DNA of 64,000 nucleotides from Taxawa tesnikishii (nom. ined.) (Eukaryota; Ascomycota; Dothideomycetes; Dothideales): the NCBI GenBank assembly GCA_030247885.1, contig JAPDRO010000003.1:1054001-1118000 (forward strand), written 5' to 3'. The notes below the pieces were generated by a model that saw nothing but the letters and a program-made list of their open reading frames with translations, did no database searches and had not been told where the DNA came from. Made by a program: the position numbers and the translations under genes. Within the stretch, counting starts at the first letter, position 1. Every line of letters begins with the position of its first letter. Of this stretch, positions 48,893 through 59,738 are shown one piece after another.

Positions 48893-49003
48893 GGCCGGCA
48901 GGATTCGAACTATGCATGCATCTTCTCTAGCATCCGCCGACAACCCCCAGGCTTTCACCCGGACCGGTAGTCCTCGACATGTTCTACCATTGAAGCACAA
49001 CCT
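48893..49003 (-). tRNA. tRNA-like pol III element, probably degenerate
   Basis: On the minus strand, a D-arm-like TTCAATGGTAGAAC is followed about 85 bases later by a near-perfect B box / T loop (AGTTCGAATCC). A run of six T (48856-48861, plus-strand A6) downstream would stop RNA polymerase III. The 3' part CCTGC then CGGCCCT reads like a T-stem strand and acceptor strand. However, the expected partners (GCAGG and AGGGCCG) are missing, and no clean anticodon stem was found. It may be a tRNA pseudogene, an intron-containing tRNA I failed to fold, or another pol III transcript. Confidence 0.35.
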
Positions 49004-49410
49004 CTAGTTTGATGATTATTTTGAGCAGAGGCGAGAAGCACTGTATACGCTCACGGCAACGGACAAGCGTCGGCAGCTTGACCACTTCGCCTCGATTGGA
49101 CACAGCAGGTAGGTAGGTTGGGTGTTCAACTTCACCCGAGACCCGCCGATATGAGGGTTTGCAAGAGGGAAAAGACGTCGCTCGCCCATTTCATTCCATC
49201 CATGGCTGTGTCCATCTGTCCAATTCAATGCAAGTAAGTGGACGAGGCGCCTTCTCATGACCCGCCACCATTGTGAAGGGGAGTGGGGGAGGGGAAAGCG
49301 GAAAAGAAGCCAGTTTTCCTCACTACCTAACTAACAACCACTAAGCCTTGCGCCGAACACCACGCTCATTCCGTCGTTATAGCATTTGGATCTTCTGTTG
49401 TGTCCATTAT

Positions 49411-49425
49411 GGGGGGGGGGGGGGG
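49411..49425. repeat. Run of 15 G
   Basis: An uninterrupted G15 (C15 on the other strand) in the STE50/kinesin gap. Its true length is doubtful given the homopolymer errors seen elsewhere in the window. Confidence 0.7.
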
Positions 49426-49502
49426 TATCCTCAGCTCGCTCTCCTCTTCACCTCGATCCTCTCCTCCTCTCCTCTTCACCTCGGCGCCTTGGACTGACTA
49501 AC

Positions 49503-51418
49503 TCAGTTGACGGTGACCTCACCCAGAGGCACTCCACTGCCGAACCTGACATGATCGTCGGCAACCTTGCGCTTGAAGAGGCCGAGGTCTTTCATCAAGT
49601 CATCCACGTCCGCCTGCCATTCGGCATGGTAGGTGTAATCGTCTCCAGCCTCCGTTTCGGCGTCGCTGTAGCCACCCTCTTCCCCTTCTTCTCCCTCTCC
49701 CTCTCCCTTCTCGTTCTCCTCCCCTCCCCTCGTCCATCTTGGGCAACACGATCGGGTTCTTCAACTCGCCCAACGCGAGCGCCAAATGGCGTCGCAAGCT
49801 CTCGACTTCGGTCAGCAGGCTCCGGTTCAGGGGTCTCAGCTCGTCGAGCTCCTGGGTCAGGGCGCGGATCTTGACGTCCGAGACGGCCCTGCTCTCCTCC
49901 ATGGCGCGCTGCATCTTGCTCACCTGGCGCTGGTAGTCCTCGAGCTCGGCGTCCTGCCGGTCGCGCTCGTCCCTCTTGCGGCTCGCGGCCGCGCTCACGG
50001 ACAGCTGCAGCGCGCGGATCGTCTCCTGCATCTCGAGGATCTTGGCGTCGCGCTCGGCGGCCGACACGGCGTCTTGGTTGACGGTGGCGCGGGTGCGGAT
50101 GCGCTTCGCTTGGTCGGCGTAGCGCAGCGTCGACAGCGTCTCCTCGTAGTCCGTCGGCGAGATGCAGGCCACCATTGCCGTCTTTGAGTTGCCGCCGAGC
50201 GAGTCCTTCAGGAGCCAGGTGAGGACCGAGTCCCGGTAGGGGACCACTTCGGCGCGGCGCTTGGTCTGATTGGAGAGGCCGCGGGGGCGCGTTGGCGTTT
50301 CGGGTCGGCCAGGGCGGCGATGACGCGGCCCAGAGTGGTGAGGGATTGGTTGATGTTTCCGCCCTCGCGCAGGCGTTGGCCCGTCGCCTCGGTGCGGTTG
50401 GCGCGCTCCGAGCCCGCGAGATCGACGAGCCGCATCCTCGCGGTCCGCTCGATGGTGCTGTCGGAGGAGAGGTCGTGCTGGATCTGCTTCAGCGTCAGGG
50501 TGAAGACGGCGTGCGAGCGCGAACTCGTGTCGTTCATCTTCGTGCTCGCGACGGTGCGGTTCATGTCGCCCATCTTCATGAGCCGCTGCACGTCCTCGTA
50601 GCTCTTGACGGGCGCGTCGGTCAGGTTCTGCACGTAGACTCCGTCGGCCTTGGACTCGCGGATCTTGAGGTATGAAGGTGGGTTTGTGCGTGGCACGAGC
50701 AGGTCTCGGACGTGCTCGTTGTAGACCTCGAAGAAGGAAACGTGAACGTTGTATGTTATACTGTTGTTCTGCTCCGCTTCGATGCGCTCGAACAGGCCCG
50801 AGCACGTGCGTGGAATCAGGCCCGGCTGTTCCGGGGTGCCCATCATGGTGTATGATTTCCCCGAACCTGTCTGCCCGTACGCAAATATGCAAGTGTGGTA
50901 TCCTTCAAAGTTGTGGTCGAGGAACTCCTCGCCGAAGGAATCGTAGATGTCCTGTTGGTGCGAGTAGTGGGCTGATGATTCGTCGTGCGACCAGAACGAT
51001 TTGTCGAACGTGAAGCTCCTTTCTTCGTACACCTTGCGCGAATTCCTGTTGTCGACAGCGTCGGGAGGCGGGGGATGGAGGATGGTCGTCTCTTTGCACG
51101 GGTCCATGTCGATGAGGCAGGGTGCGTTGCGCTCGAGTTCTGTCTGTTCCGTCAGTGGGTGCCATTGAGCGCTCAATCGTGCGCGAGCGAGTGACCTCTC
51201 TTGATGAACTTCCTCACTCTCACGACGACCTTGACGTTTCCGCCGTCGCCGTCGCCCGTGATGGACTCCCTCATGATGGATTCCCTGACGGTGGATTCGC
51301 GAGGCGCCATGATGTCGGGCGACCTTGCGCGGAAGGACGGCGTTGATGCGGTGGAAGCGTAGGCTCCGATGTCAGGCGTTGTGAGAGCGCGATAAGGTCT
51401 GGTGTCGAGCAGCGCCAT
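49503..51418 (-). CDS. Short kinesin-3 motor protein (UncB-type)
   Basis: Microtubule motor with an N-terminal motor domain. Exons 51196-51418 (or to 51484 if the upstream ATG is used) and 49503-51139; intron 56 bp. Product about 619 aa from MALLD, 641 from the upstream Met. Motor landmarks: [16 protein letters not shown] at the start (Lys where most kinesins have Pro), P-loop [15 protein letters not shown], switch [12 protein letters not shown], switch [12 protein letters not shown], and [21 protein letters not shown] coiled-coil neck follows; the tail is short and acidic and lacks FHA and PH domains, unlike the long UNC-104 kinesins. Two frame defects occur: one missing C at the C5 run 50283-50287 and one extra G at 49721-49729 (gene strand). 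Correcting both yields the tail [19 protein letters not shown], ending VPLGEVTVN. Cargo unknown. Confidence 0.87.
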
Positions 51419-51484
51419 GTCCTCCAGCACTCGAACAAGGTCGGCAACGGTCTGTTGTGAGCGAAGACGCAGAAAGGTCCACAT

Positions 51485-51894
51485 AAAGTGTCATGGCCGC
51501 CCGACCCAACGTACAGCGTGTGCCCGTCTGTGCTTGCTCGATCGGTCCACTAAGGGCAGCCACGTTGCGTACCGTTATGTACCGTTATGTACCGTTATGT
51601 ACGGTTGTGTACGGTTGTGTACGGCGCGTCAACAGTATTCCGAACTCGGAGCTGGACCCTGGTTGCCTGGGTGATTCGCGTCGGTTTTGAACCCGAGTTG
51701 GTCAGGGCGAATCAGCAGGAGAAAAGAAAACTGGAGTGAAGCGACCAACTGATTGCGAGTGTGAGAAGAGCAACAAATGCACACGCACGCCCACACGCAC
51801 ATGCGCTGAATGGGACACCAGGCTCATGCGACGGCTACACCGCTTACTGCGTCCGTATTACCACCCGACCGCAAAGTTGTTGCCGCGCCCAAGA
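51485..51894. promoter_or_regulatory. Shared promoter kinesin / TRM3
   Basis: About 410 bp between divergent starts, with a five-copy 10-bp repeat at 51571-51620. Two in-frame ATG candidates for TRM3 exist (51826, 51895); the second is used here. Confidence 0.5.
51571..51620. repeat. 10-bp tandem repeat, 3 + 2 copies
   Basis: Three copies of ACCGTTATGT followed by two of ACGGTTGTGT, contiguous. The 10-bp period equals about one helical turn, so the same bases face the same side of DNA. It lies in the divergent promoter of the kinesin and TRM3 genes. Confidence 0.9.
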
Positions 51895-54800
51895 ATGGCG
51901 GCGTATTCACATGGCTCGGCGTCAAACGTGCTAGCCGACATTCTTCTAGCCCGCATTCCTGTCGCTGAGCGCAACACCGCCGTCAAAGACGTTGCGGCTC
52001 AACTGACGCACAGAAGTGATACGGCTACAACAGAGCTGGTCGCGTCTTTGCTGGAGAGATGCCCGGACCATGATGCTGCTGAGTCGCTGCACCGGGTCCT
52101 GATGAGCTTGGTGGCGTCCGGCGAATTCGACAGTCCCGTCCGCCTCTGCTTGAACTACCCAAGCGTAAGGAGCCTTGTACTGGGCCACATCCATGACCAG
52201 CTGCGGCGCGTGGTCAAGTCTCTGATGCGCCGTCCAAAAGGCACTGGCTTCGTGACAGACGTGTCACCTGTCGTTTCTGATCCTGATACGGATTCGATTA
52301 TAAGGGAAGACCTTGAAGATCAGATATCAACATCACTTCACTATCTGTCTTTCTTAAGGTGTCTTTTCCTCCAGGCTACTTTGGAGCAAAAGATCCCCGT
52401 GTCCAAACATCTCTTGTCCAGCGTTTTCATACTATCGCTATGCTCGCACATTGGGCTAGGTGCAAGGGCTGACGAAACTATCGTTCCGCTTCTCAATGCC
52501 TTGGCATCGAACGGGCTCGAAATTTTGGGCAGAGACGCTGAAAGCTCTAGAGAACTCGATGAGGACTTGGATAAGCTCATCGGTTTCTGCACCAGCGGCC
52601 TCATTGACAGTGCCAACCGTAGAGGTGCCAAAGCGACAGCATTCGCCATGTGGCTGAGATGGTTGGATATGCCAGGAGAGCGGCCACTGCGACAAGCCAC
52701 TATCCAGAAGAGGACTACTGGCGACGTCTTTGGACTATCTTGATGGTTGGCGACACCGAACAGCGAAAGGCCAGCCTGCATATATTGAGGAAATCACTAG
52801 CAATCTCCACAGAATCTATCCAAAATCGTTATCTACAAGTCTTGGTGGACGAGAACAATCAGAGTACGTGTCTCCATCATGAGAAGTCGATTGCCTGTGT
52901 CCTTCCGTACGTTGTACTAAACCTAACTTGCAGAGCCCGCTCATCGTGAGGCAGAGGCATGGGCGGATACAAAATTCGTTTGCGGGCTGACAAGTACCAA
53001 AGCTAATCTCTCACAGTCAATCTGTCCGTCCAGGCGCAATACGACCGCTTTTGCATCGTATTCGAGACAATCGTCCTGGGCCGCTACCTGAATCAGATCG
53101 AGGAGTGTCTGGGCGACCTCGATGCATTACTGGCTCCGGACACTGCCGTGCAGCCGTCATGGTTGTACATGTTGATGGTGCCGGCTCTGTCAAACACCAT
53201 GCAGGATGGCATTCGGAAAACACTCGGCAACTGGTTCATGACTACGAACCCGCCTCTTCGTACAGCTGCCGAAGACTTCACTGCTCTGTTGGAAACATCC
53301 TTCCTTCCTTGGGCAGTCCAGGGTCAACTGTTCACCTCAACACTACGTGGGGATACCAGATGCATGATATGCGAGCATGGTGTCCGCCTTTCTGCATTCT
53401 TCGAGCGGCTGTTCAAGACCTCCTCTGGCAAGGACAGCACGGCTGCTAGGACGCACATCGCCCACAGCATACTTGGCTTTTTGAATCGCAACAAAAACCG
53501 CATCATACCGCAGGCGATTACATACATATTGCAAGGCCTAGTGAGAGGCCTGCAAGCTGGAGAGGAACCGTCTCTTGGTCCTGAGACGCTTGAGCTCATT
53601 GTTGACTTGTCGACTGCCACCGCTTTTCCAGAAGTGGTCAGGACTTTACACCAGGCACTGTGCTGGCAGCTATGCCAACTTTGTTCCGGCTCACCTACGA
53701 ATAATCCCAAGCTCGCCAGAATGGAGGATTCGCTGGGCAAACTAAGTCTGGTGAGGAATGAGCAGGCGACGCGCTTAACAGAAAGCGAGCAATCGGAGAC
53801 GTCCACACGCCATTGGCGGTCACTGCAAGATCTTACCGCCGACCTCGATGCCACCCGGGACTCTTGTCTACAGGGCAAAGAGCTGATTGCAGCTATTCGA
53901 TGCTTGACCTCGATCGTCGATGAGAACAGTGAGGAAAGCTTGTCGGGCAGTAGTCTCTTGAGGATCCTTCAATCCATTTGGATGGAGTTTGATATACAGG
54001 ACTATCCTAAAGCGGCTGCGATGTTACTCCCAGGACTGGTTTTCCACCCGTCTTGTGCTAGACTCAGCTTGGCTGACGATGACCTCACTGCTTTTCTGTC
54101 CAGATCCCTTCTTCAGTTTCTGTCCCTCATCAAAGGAAAGATATACGTCTTTTCACCGTTGATGACCGCATTGAGGTCTGCTCTGCTTGCTGTTCCGAAG
54201 ATGGCGGACAAGCTGCAGCTTGCCGACCTCATCGCCGGTATTGCCAGCAACCCACCTGCACCGAGACTCGATTTTCAGCTGGAAGCTGCTGCTGCGCAAC
54301 TGCTGTCGAACCTTCGTCCGGAATATAAACACCTCACGTATGATCACTACTACGGCGATTTCGAAGGCATCGGATGGGCCGCTTTCTTCGACATCGTCAA
54401 CCGTCTCGACGGGTTGCATCCAACCCTTCCCCGCCAGCTGTTCGATCGTATGTTACGCAAATGGCTAGATCAGAGGCCCCCTGTTCCCGCAGTTGTCAAA
54501 TGGAAGACTACAGAGCAATTGCAGGTCTTGTTGATGCTGTCGCAACAGCTCATACGCAATTATCGTCCCAACAGTGCCAACATTGGACTGTCTGGATATA
54601 TATCCACAAAACCTTCGTCTGAGGAGTCCTGGTGGAGCAGGAAATGGCTGTTGGAACACTGCCAAGCTCTTTTCAGTATACTAGCGGTTGAGCCACTGCC
54701 TCGTTACAGGTTGCTGATGGAGTGGATGATCATGCGTCTCATGATTGAGATCCCTGAGGCACGGAACTATATCCTGGAGCTGTTGTCTACGGAGGACCAT

Positions 54801-55916
54801 CATTCCAACCCGAAGTATCTGGCTTCGGGGACCAAGCTTGCGCTTATGACGACACGTCTGGAAGATTCGGATCAGGCTTTCGCCATCACCGTCGGTACCC
54901 ATCTCGTTGCTCTCTCAGCAAGTTCCAAGGTCGCCATCAGGCATGAAGCCCAGTGGTCTTTTCCTATCCTGTGGGACCACGCCACGGCGCAGGGCTGGAC
55001 CGAGTTTACCTCCAACGTCGCCTTTGTCGCCCTCAACAACTACATCCGCAGCCTCGAACGCTACGCTGAACCACCAGGGTCCCGCGATCTGGAGCGTCTG
55101 GATCCGGTGCGTGACCACACCCTCGCCAACCTGTTCGCAGGCAAGTACATGCAGTTGGAGCCACCAGGCCAGGTCGTGGTGACTTGGAACGATTTCGATC
55201 AACTTCGTACCCGCGACGGAGGGGTCAAAGCGGAGTTACGGAAGGACTGGCCAACCGGCTGCTTACCACTCGGTCCAGAGCCAGCACGCATCGGTACTTC
55301 GACCGCAGCTCCGCCGCCTCAGCAGAGCCCCAACTCTAACACTTCCGCCACCGCCGCCACCATTGCCACCGTCGTCTCTTCAACCGCGCCTTCCGCCCTC
55401 CAGACCAAAGGCACAGCCTACCTCATCACCCCCAGCCCCACACGTCCCCACCCGCTCGTCGTCGTAGGCTCCCTGATCACAAACGCAACCAACCTCGGCG
55501 GGTTATCTCGCATCTCCGAAATCTTCGGCGCCGCCGAACTCCACATCCCCTCGCTCTCGTACGTTGCCCACAAAGACTTCGTCAGTCTGTCCGTGGCCTC
55601 GCACCATCACATTCCGATCCACGCGCTGCCTGCGGATGGGCTGAGAGGCTTCCTGACGCGCAAGAAGGCGGAGGGATACACCGTCGTCGGCGTGGAGCAG
55701 ACCGACCGCAGCGTTTTGCTCGGAAAGGAGGGGACCATGTTGCCGCGGAAATTGGTCTTGGTCATGGGTGCGGAGAGGGAGGGTGTTCCTGGCGAGGTGT
55801 TGAGCGATTGCGACATGCTGGTTGAGATTCCCCAGGCGGGCGTAACGAGGAGCTTGAACGTGCAGACGGCAGCTGGATTGGTGTTGTTTGATTATGTAAG
55901 GCAGTGGGGTAAGTAA
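51895..55916 (+). CDS. TRM3: tRNA Gm18 2'-O-methyltransferase TRM3
   Basis: SpoU/TrmH (SPOUT) methyltransferase of the Trm3/TARBP1 type, which methylates the ribose of G18 in tRNA. Exons 51895-52863 and 53017-55916; with one base added near 52681-52690 the product is 1289 aa. A long alpha-helical N-terminal part includes FCIVFETIVLGRYLNQIEEC. The C-terminal SpoU domain (about 1110-1289) has motif 1 NLGGLSRISEIFGAAEL, motif 2 LVLVMGAEREGVPGEVL and motif 3 IPQAGVTRSLNVQTAAGLVL, including the catalytic Arg of motif 1 and the trefoil-knot binding loop. The frame must shift between GERP and SHYPEEDYWRRLWTIL. The single intron is 153 bp, three times the usual size; an internal acceptor exists at 52933 but using it breaks the frame. 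The start could also be at 51826. Confidence 0.92.
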
Positions 55917-56100
55917 GAAAGGATGGGAGGTGAGTGAAGGCGGTGAACGATAGATGAATCGATACATTTGAGCTTTTTTTCGCAAAGTAATCGTGAGTGC
56001 GAGTAACTCCTTCCATGCGATATCGCCGAACCGAATCAACCCTTCTTAAGACAGTACATGTGCGGACGAGGAACCGGACGGACAAACGGAAGAGAATCCC

Positions 56101-57733
56101 TCAATCCAACTCCACGTGGAACCTTTCCCGAATCCTCTGGCCGTAGAAATAAAACACAAGCGGCGCGGGACTGATCGCCAGCCCAAGAAAAGCGAACACG
56201 GAGATGCCCCATCCGTAGCCTACCTTATCGAGCAAAGGCGGCACGGCCAGCGGTACGACGCCGCCCACCAGACTGCGAAACACGGCGCCAGCAGCGATGG
56301 CCGACGCGGCATACTTTTCGAAACTATCAATGTAGTAGTTCTGCACAGTGTTGAGGATCATGACTTGTCCGATACCGTAGAAGTATGTGGCGGCGATCGA
56401 TGCCAGCCAGTGCGTGTGGAACTCCACCGTCCAAGCGAACCAGAAGAGCGAGATGGGGATGAGGACGGCGCCGATATTGGCGAGAGGAAGTCGGAATTCC
56501 GGGCGGGCCTTTCCATCGTTCCGGCGGGCGAGCGCATTGTAAACGGTGTCGATGCGCGGTACGAGGAACCAGACGGAGGTCAGGAATCCGAGACCAGGGC
56601 CTAGGTAGAGCAGTCCGACCTGTTCCGTGCTGAAACCATAGTCGTCACCGTAGATTTGTTGCATATTGGTGTAGATGGAGTATGTGGTGCCGAAGACGAG
56701 GGCTTGGTAGATGGACATGGTCGCGACGATAGGCTGGATGAAGATGCGCAGCGGTCGCGTCAGGCTATGCGCCAATTTTCGCGTCAGGGGCCGGTCGTCC
56801 TGGCCCTCGTACCTGTACTGTCCCGGCTTGTCCTCTGATCGCTCCCGCGCGTCCTTCCGGGCCGCCAGAATCACGGGAGCGTACGTCTCACGAAGGAAGA
56901 AGAAGCCTGCCAACGTATTCACGCCGCAAACGATCGACATGATCCAGAAGATCCAGCGCCAGCCGAGACGCTGCACTACAACGCCGCCGAACAGGGGCCC
57001 CAGGGTCGGACCAAGAAGAGGACCGAGGAGGTACCAGCCGAAAACACCGGCGCGCTCAGAGGGCTCGAACATGTCTGAGATGGTTCCGCCGCCATTGGCA
57101 ATTCCGACACTACCGAAGAAGCCGGAAATGGTGCGGATGGCGAGGAGGGTGGCGATGTTGGGGCTGAGCGCGGTCGGGATCTGGAGCAGAGCGAAGATGC
57201 CGAAACAGACCAGATAGAGCTTGCGCCGGCCGAAAGTCTCGGACAGGGGAGCTGGTTGGCTGTCAGGCTAGTTTGTATTTAGATGGTCTGCAATATACTT
57301 ACCCAGGAAAAGAGGCCCAAACCCTAGGAAGATGACGAAGCCGGTAGTCGCGCCGATGACGGAGTTTTCAGAGGTCGAGAGGTCCTTGGCAATCTGTCTG
57401 ATGCCTGGTGTGAAGGCTGAGCTAACCAAGGGGCTCACAACTGGGGGTTTGTGGTCAGTCATACTTCGGAGGTTTCGTGTTGTAGGGCCGGTCTTCTCTT
57501 CTTGCTGCACGGGACAAACCACACAGGACAGATAGTGGCAGGGCGATAAAGGAGTACATACTGGCCATGAGTGCAATGATGAACACATTGATCATCTTCC
57601 TCCTCTTGGGCCACTGTCTAGGATTGCCCTCATCTTGTTCATCGAATTTGACCAGTTCTCTGCTGTCGCCACCCTCGCCGCTATCAAGCAACGGTCTACG
57701 CTCATCGTTGTCCAGGTTGTCCTGAGGCGCCAT
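56101..57733 (-). CDS. MFS transporter, DHA1 drug:H+ antiporter type
   Basis: Plasma-membrane major facilitator likely exporting drugs or small metabolites. Exons 57562-57733, 57303-57440 and 56101-57251 (introns 121 and 51 bp), 486 aa, about 12 membrane segments. The N-terminus has acidic cytosolic DNDERRPLLDSGEGGD, then NPRQWPKRRKMINVF just before the first membrane segment, as in the fungal DHA1 group. Loop 2-3 contains PLSETFGRRKLYL (the motif A position). Motif C-like GWYLLGPLLGPTLGPLFGG lies in segment 5, the antiporter motif, followed by GWRWIFWI. The intron-1 acceptor is chosen so that ALMAIVSPLVSSAFTPGI is continuous. Family resembles Flr1/Tpo-type carriers; substrate cannot be told. 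Confidence 0.85.
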
Positions 57734-58085
57734 TGTTGATGCCTCTACAAGGTTTGTATAGAGGAAAAGGGATGAGGCGAACGATGTTGCAGACGTGCAG
57801 CATGGATGTTGAGGCTCTGCATGCAGGTAAGGTCCCCGATGACGTTGTGATTCTGGAGAAATTGGGTTCCGCGTAACCTTCCCGATTTGGCTTTCGATCT
57901 GGCTCTCGCTCTCTGAACATGTATATACAAATCCCAATTGCTCAGCTGTCCAAGAAAACCCCCCCCCCCGTGCGAGGTAGATTTTGTCCAAGCACCATAC
58001 AAGCAAGCCAAGAATTCGGTGGACTTGGCCGTCACCTCCAAAGTTCAGAAGCGCGCCAATGTAGACAGACAACCTGACGGTAGTC
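57734..58085. other. Gap between ADH stop and MFS start
   Basis: 352 bp holding the MFS promoter and the ADH 3' end (both minus strand). A run of 11 C lies at 57959-57969. No gene seen. Confidence 0.45.
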
Positions 58086-59298
58086 CTAATCTGACCAAAC
58101 AATGACCGGCTTCACCGTTTCTCCCGTGTGCATTTCATGCAAGCCCTTGTCGAATTCATCCGCCGGCATCAACTTGATAAACTTGTCGAAAGGGAATTGT
58201 CCCTTCCTGTACCATTCGATCATCCTGGGGACCATGCTCTGAGGTATGCTGTCACCCTCAATGGCTCCCACGTATTTCTTCCCGGCAGCCATGAAGGGGA
58301 AGATTCCGACATCGAGAGTCGCGTCAGGAGGGGCGGTACCCACCTGGATAGTCGTACCAAAATTTCTGGTCATCTCGATGGCCTGCCGTACGAGAGGTGG
58401 TACGCCGGTTGTGTCAATTGTGAAGTTGGGGCCAACACCATCGGCAATCTCTCGTACAGCCTGAACTAAGCTTTTGCCTTCGGGCAATCTGGATGAGTCG
58501 ACAACATGCGTAGCGCCGAACTGCTTGGCCATCTCCAGCCGCTTCTCGACCCGATCAATGCCGACGATGATCCTGCAACCGGATATCTTCGCGGCCATGA
58601 TGGCACTGAGACCGACGCCACCAAGTCCCAGGATTGCGATGCTGTCGTCCTCCGTCGGCTTTGCGACGTTGACGACGGTTCCCGAGCCTGTCTGGATGCC
58701 GCATCCGAGCGGAGCGAAGAGCTTCAACTCTTCCTTGTCCTTGACCAAATCCTTGGCATTGACGACTGATTTCTGGTCTACAATACTGAATTGCGCGAAG
58801 CTCGACTGACCGAAGAACCGACCGCTCACGGATTGCTGGCTACCCTCGAGGGTAAAGACATCGTGCTTCCCGAAGTTGATGGCATTGAAGTCGTAGCAGA
58901 CAGAGGGATGTGATGATTTGCAGGAAATACATGATCCACAGCATGTATACGACAAGAGAACAGGGTCTCCAGGTTTGGCAACTGTGACTTTAGATCCGAC
59001 TGCTCGCACGTAGCCAGATCCTGTGGTTCTCTCAGTTTCCCTGGTGCCACGGGTTGAACGCGACAAGTTACTGACCTTCGTGCCCCATCACCCTTGGGTA
59101 GAACATCAGCGGCGGCAGAGGATCTGCAGAGCCGAAGTGCACGTCTGTATGACAGATACCACTGGCTACCATTTCAACAACGAGTTCGTCTTCTCGTGGT
59201 TCCCGGCAAGTAACCCGGTCCTCCATCTTCCATCCTTTGTTCGGCAACTTGTCATGACTGACAATGGCTCTGCCAGTGTACTTCTGTGGGGACGACAT
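58086..59298 (-). CDS. Zinc-dependent alcohol dehydrogenase
   Basis: Medium-chain Zn alcohol dehydrogenase, closest in pattern to aryl- or benzyl-alcohol dehydrogenases that oxidise an alcohol to an aldehyde with NAD+. Exons 59076-59298 and 58086-59020, intron 55 bp, 385 aa. Catalytic zinc ligands: CHTDVHFG (Cys), GHEGSGYV (His, Glu) and PLGCGIQTG (Cys). Structural zinc: CCGSCISCKSSHPSVC (four Cys). Cofactor site: ILGLGGVGLSAIMAA, then VGIDRVEKRLEMAKQFGA with the Asp typical of NAD preference. The chosen start MSSPQKYTGRAIV fits family length; upstream in-frame ATGs would add an unlike extension. The neighbouring MFS gene on the same strand could act with it, but this is conjecture. Confidence 0.9.
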
Positions 59299-59738
59299 CT
59301 TGCTATCTTCTTCTTTCCAGATCTTGAGCAGTGAAGGTGGAATGTTGTTAGAGGCACGACCAGACATGACGCAGCCAAGCAGTAGAAGTAGCCCAACAAG
59401 TACAGTACCCGAAACACGTTCCCGACGCGGTGCAGATGCAGACGTAGGCCATTCTTCCATGTGTTTATCCCCCACTACCCCACTTTAAGCGATACCGGAA
59501 AGTATGCGCTAACGCTCGCTCGGGATGTCTGGAGGGCTTCGTGAACTTTATCCGATTTTCGGTCCGCCTACTTATCTTCGCAGATATATCAAAGACAACA
59601 CGTAAACGTCTCCCATTCTTGCCCATGCTTTGTTTTCATATCATCGCTTTCATATCATCGTTTCCCGTCGTATCTCCCATAGCCACGCGTGAATACCATA
59701 TCAAAGAAATCCCCTTCCTGCCACTCCAACCTCCAGTC
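59299..59738. other. ADH upstream region
   Basis: 440 bp between the ADH start and the stop of the next minus-strand gene; ADH promoter presumably. No gene seen. Confidence 0.45.

Larger units (their letters stand above)
48533..49502. other. Convergent gap STE50/kinesin with tRNA-like element
   Basis: 970 bp between the two stop codons. Contents: seven CGG units (48568-48588), a tRNA-like element on the minus strand (about 48893-49003), and a run of 15 G (49411-49425). No protein gene recognised. Confidence 0.5.
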
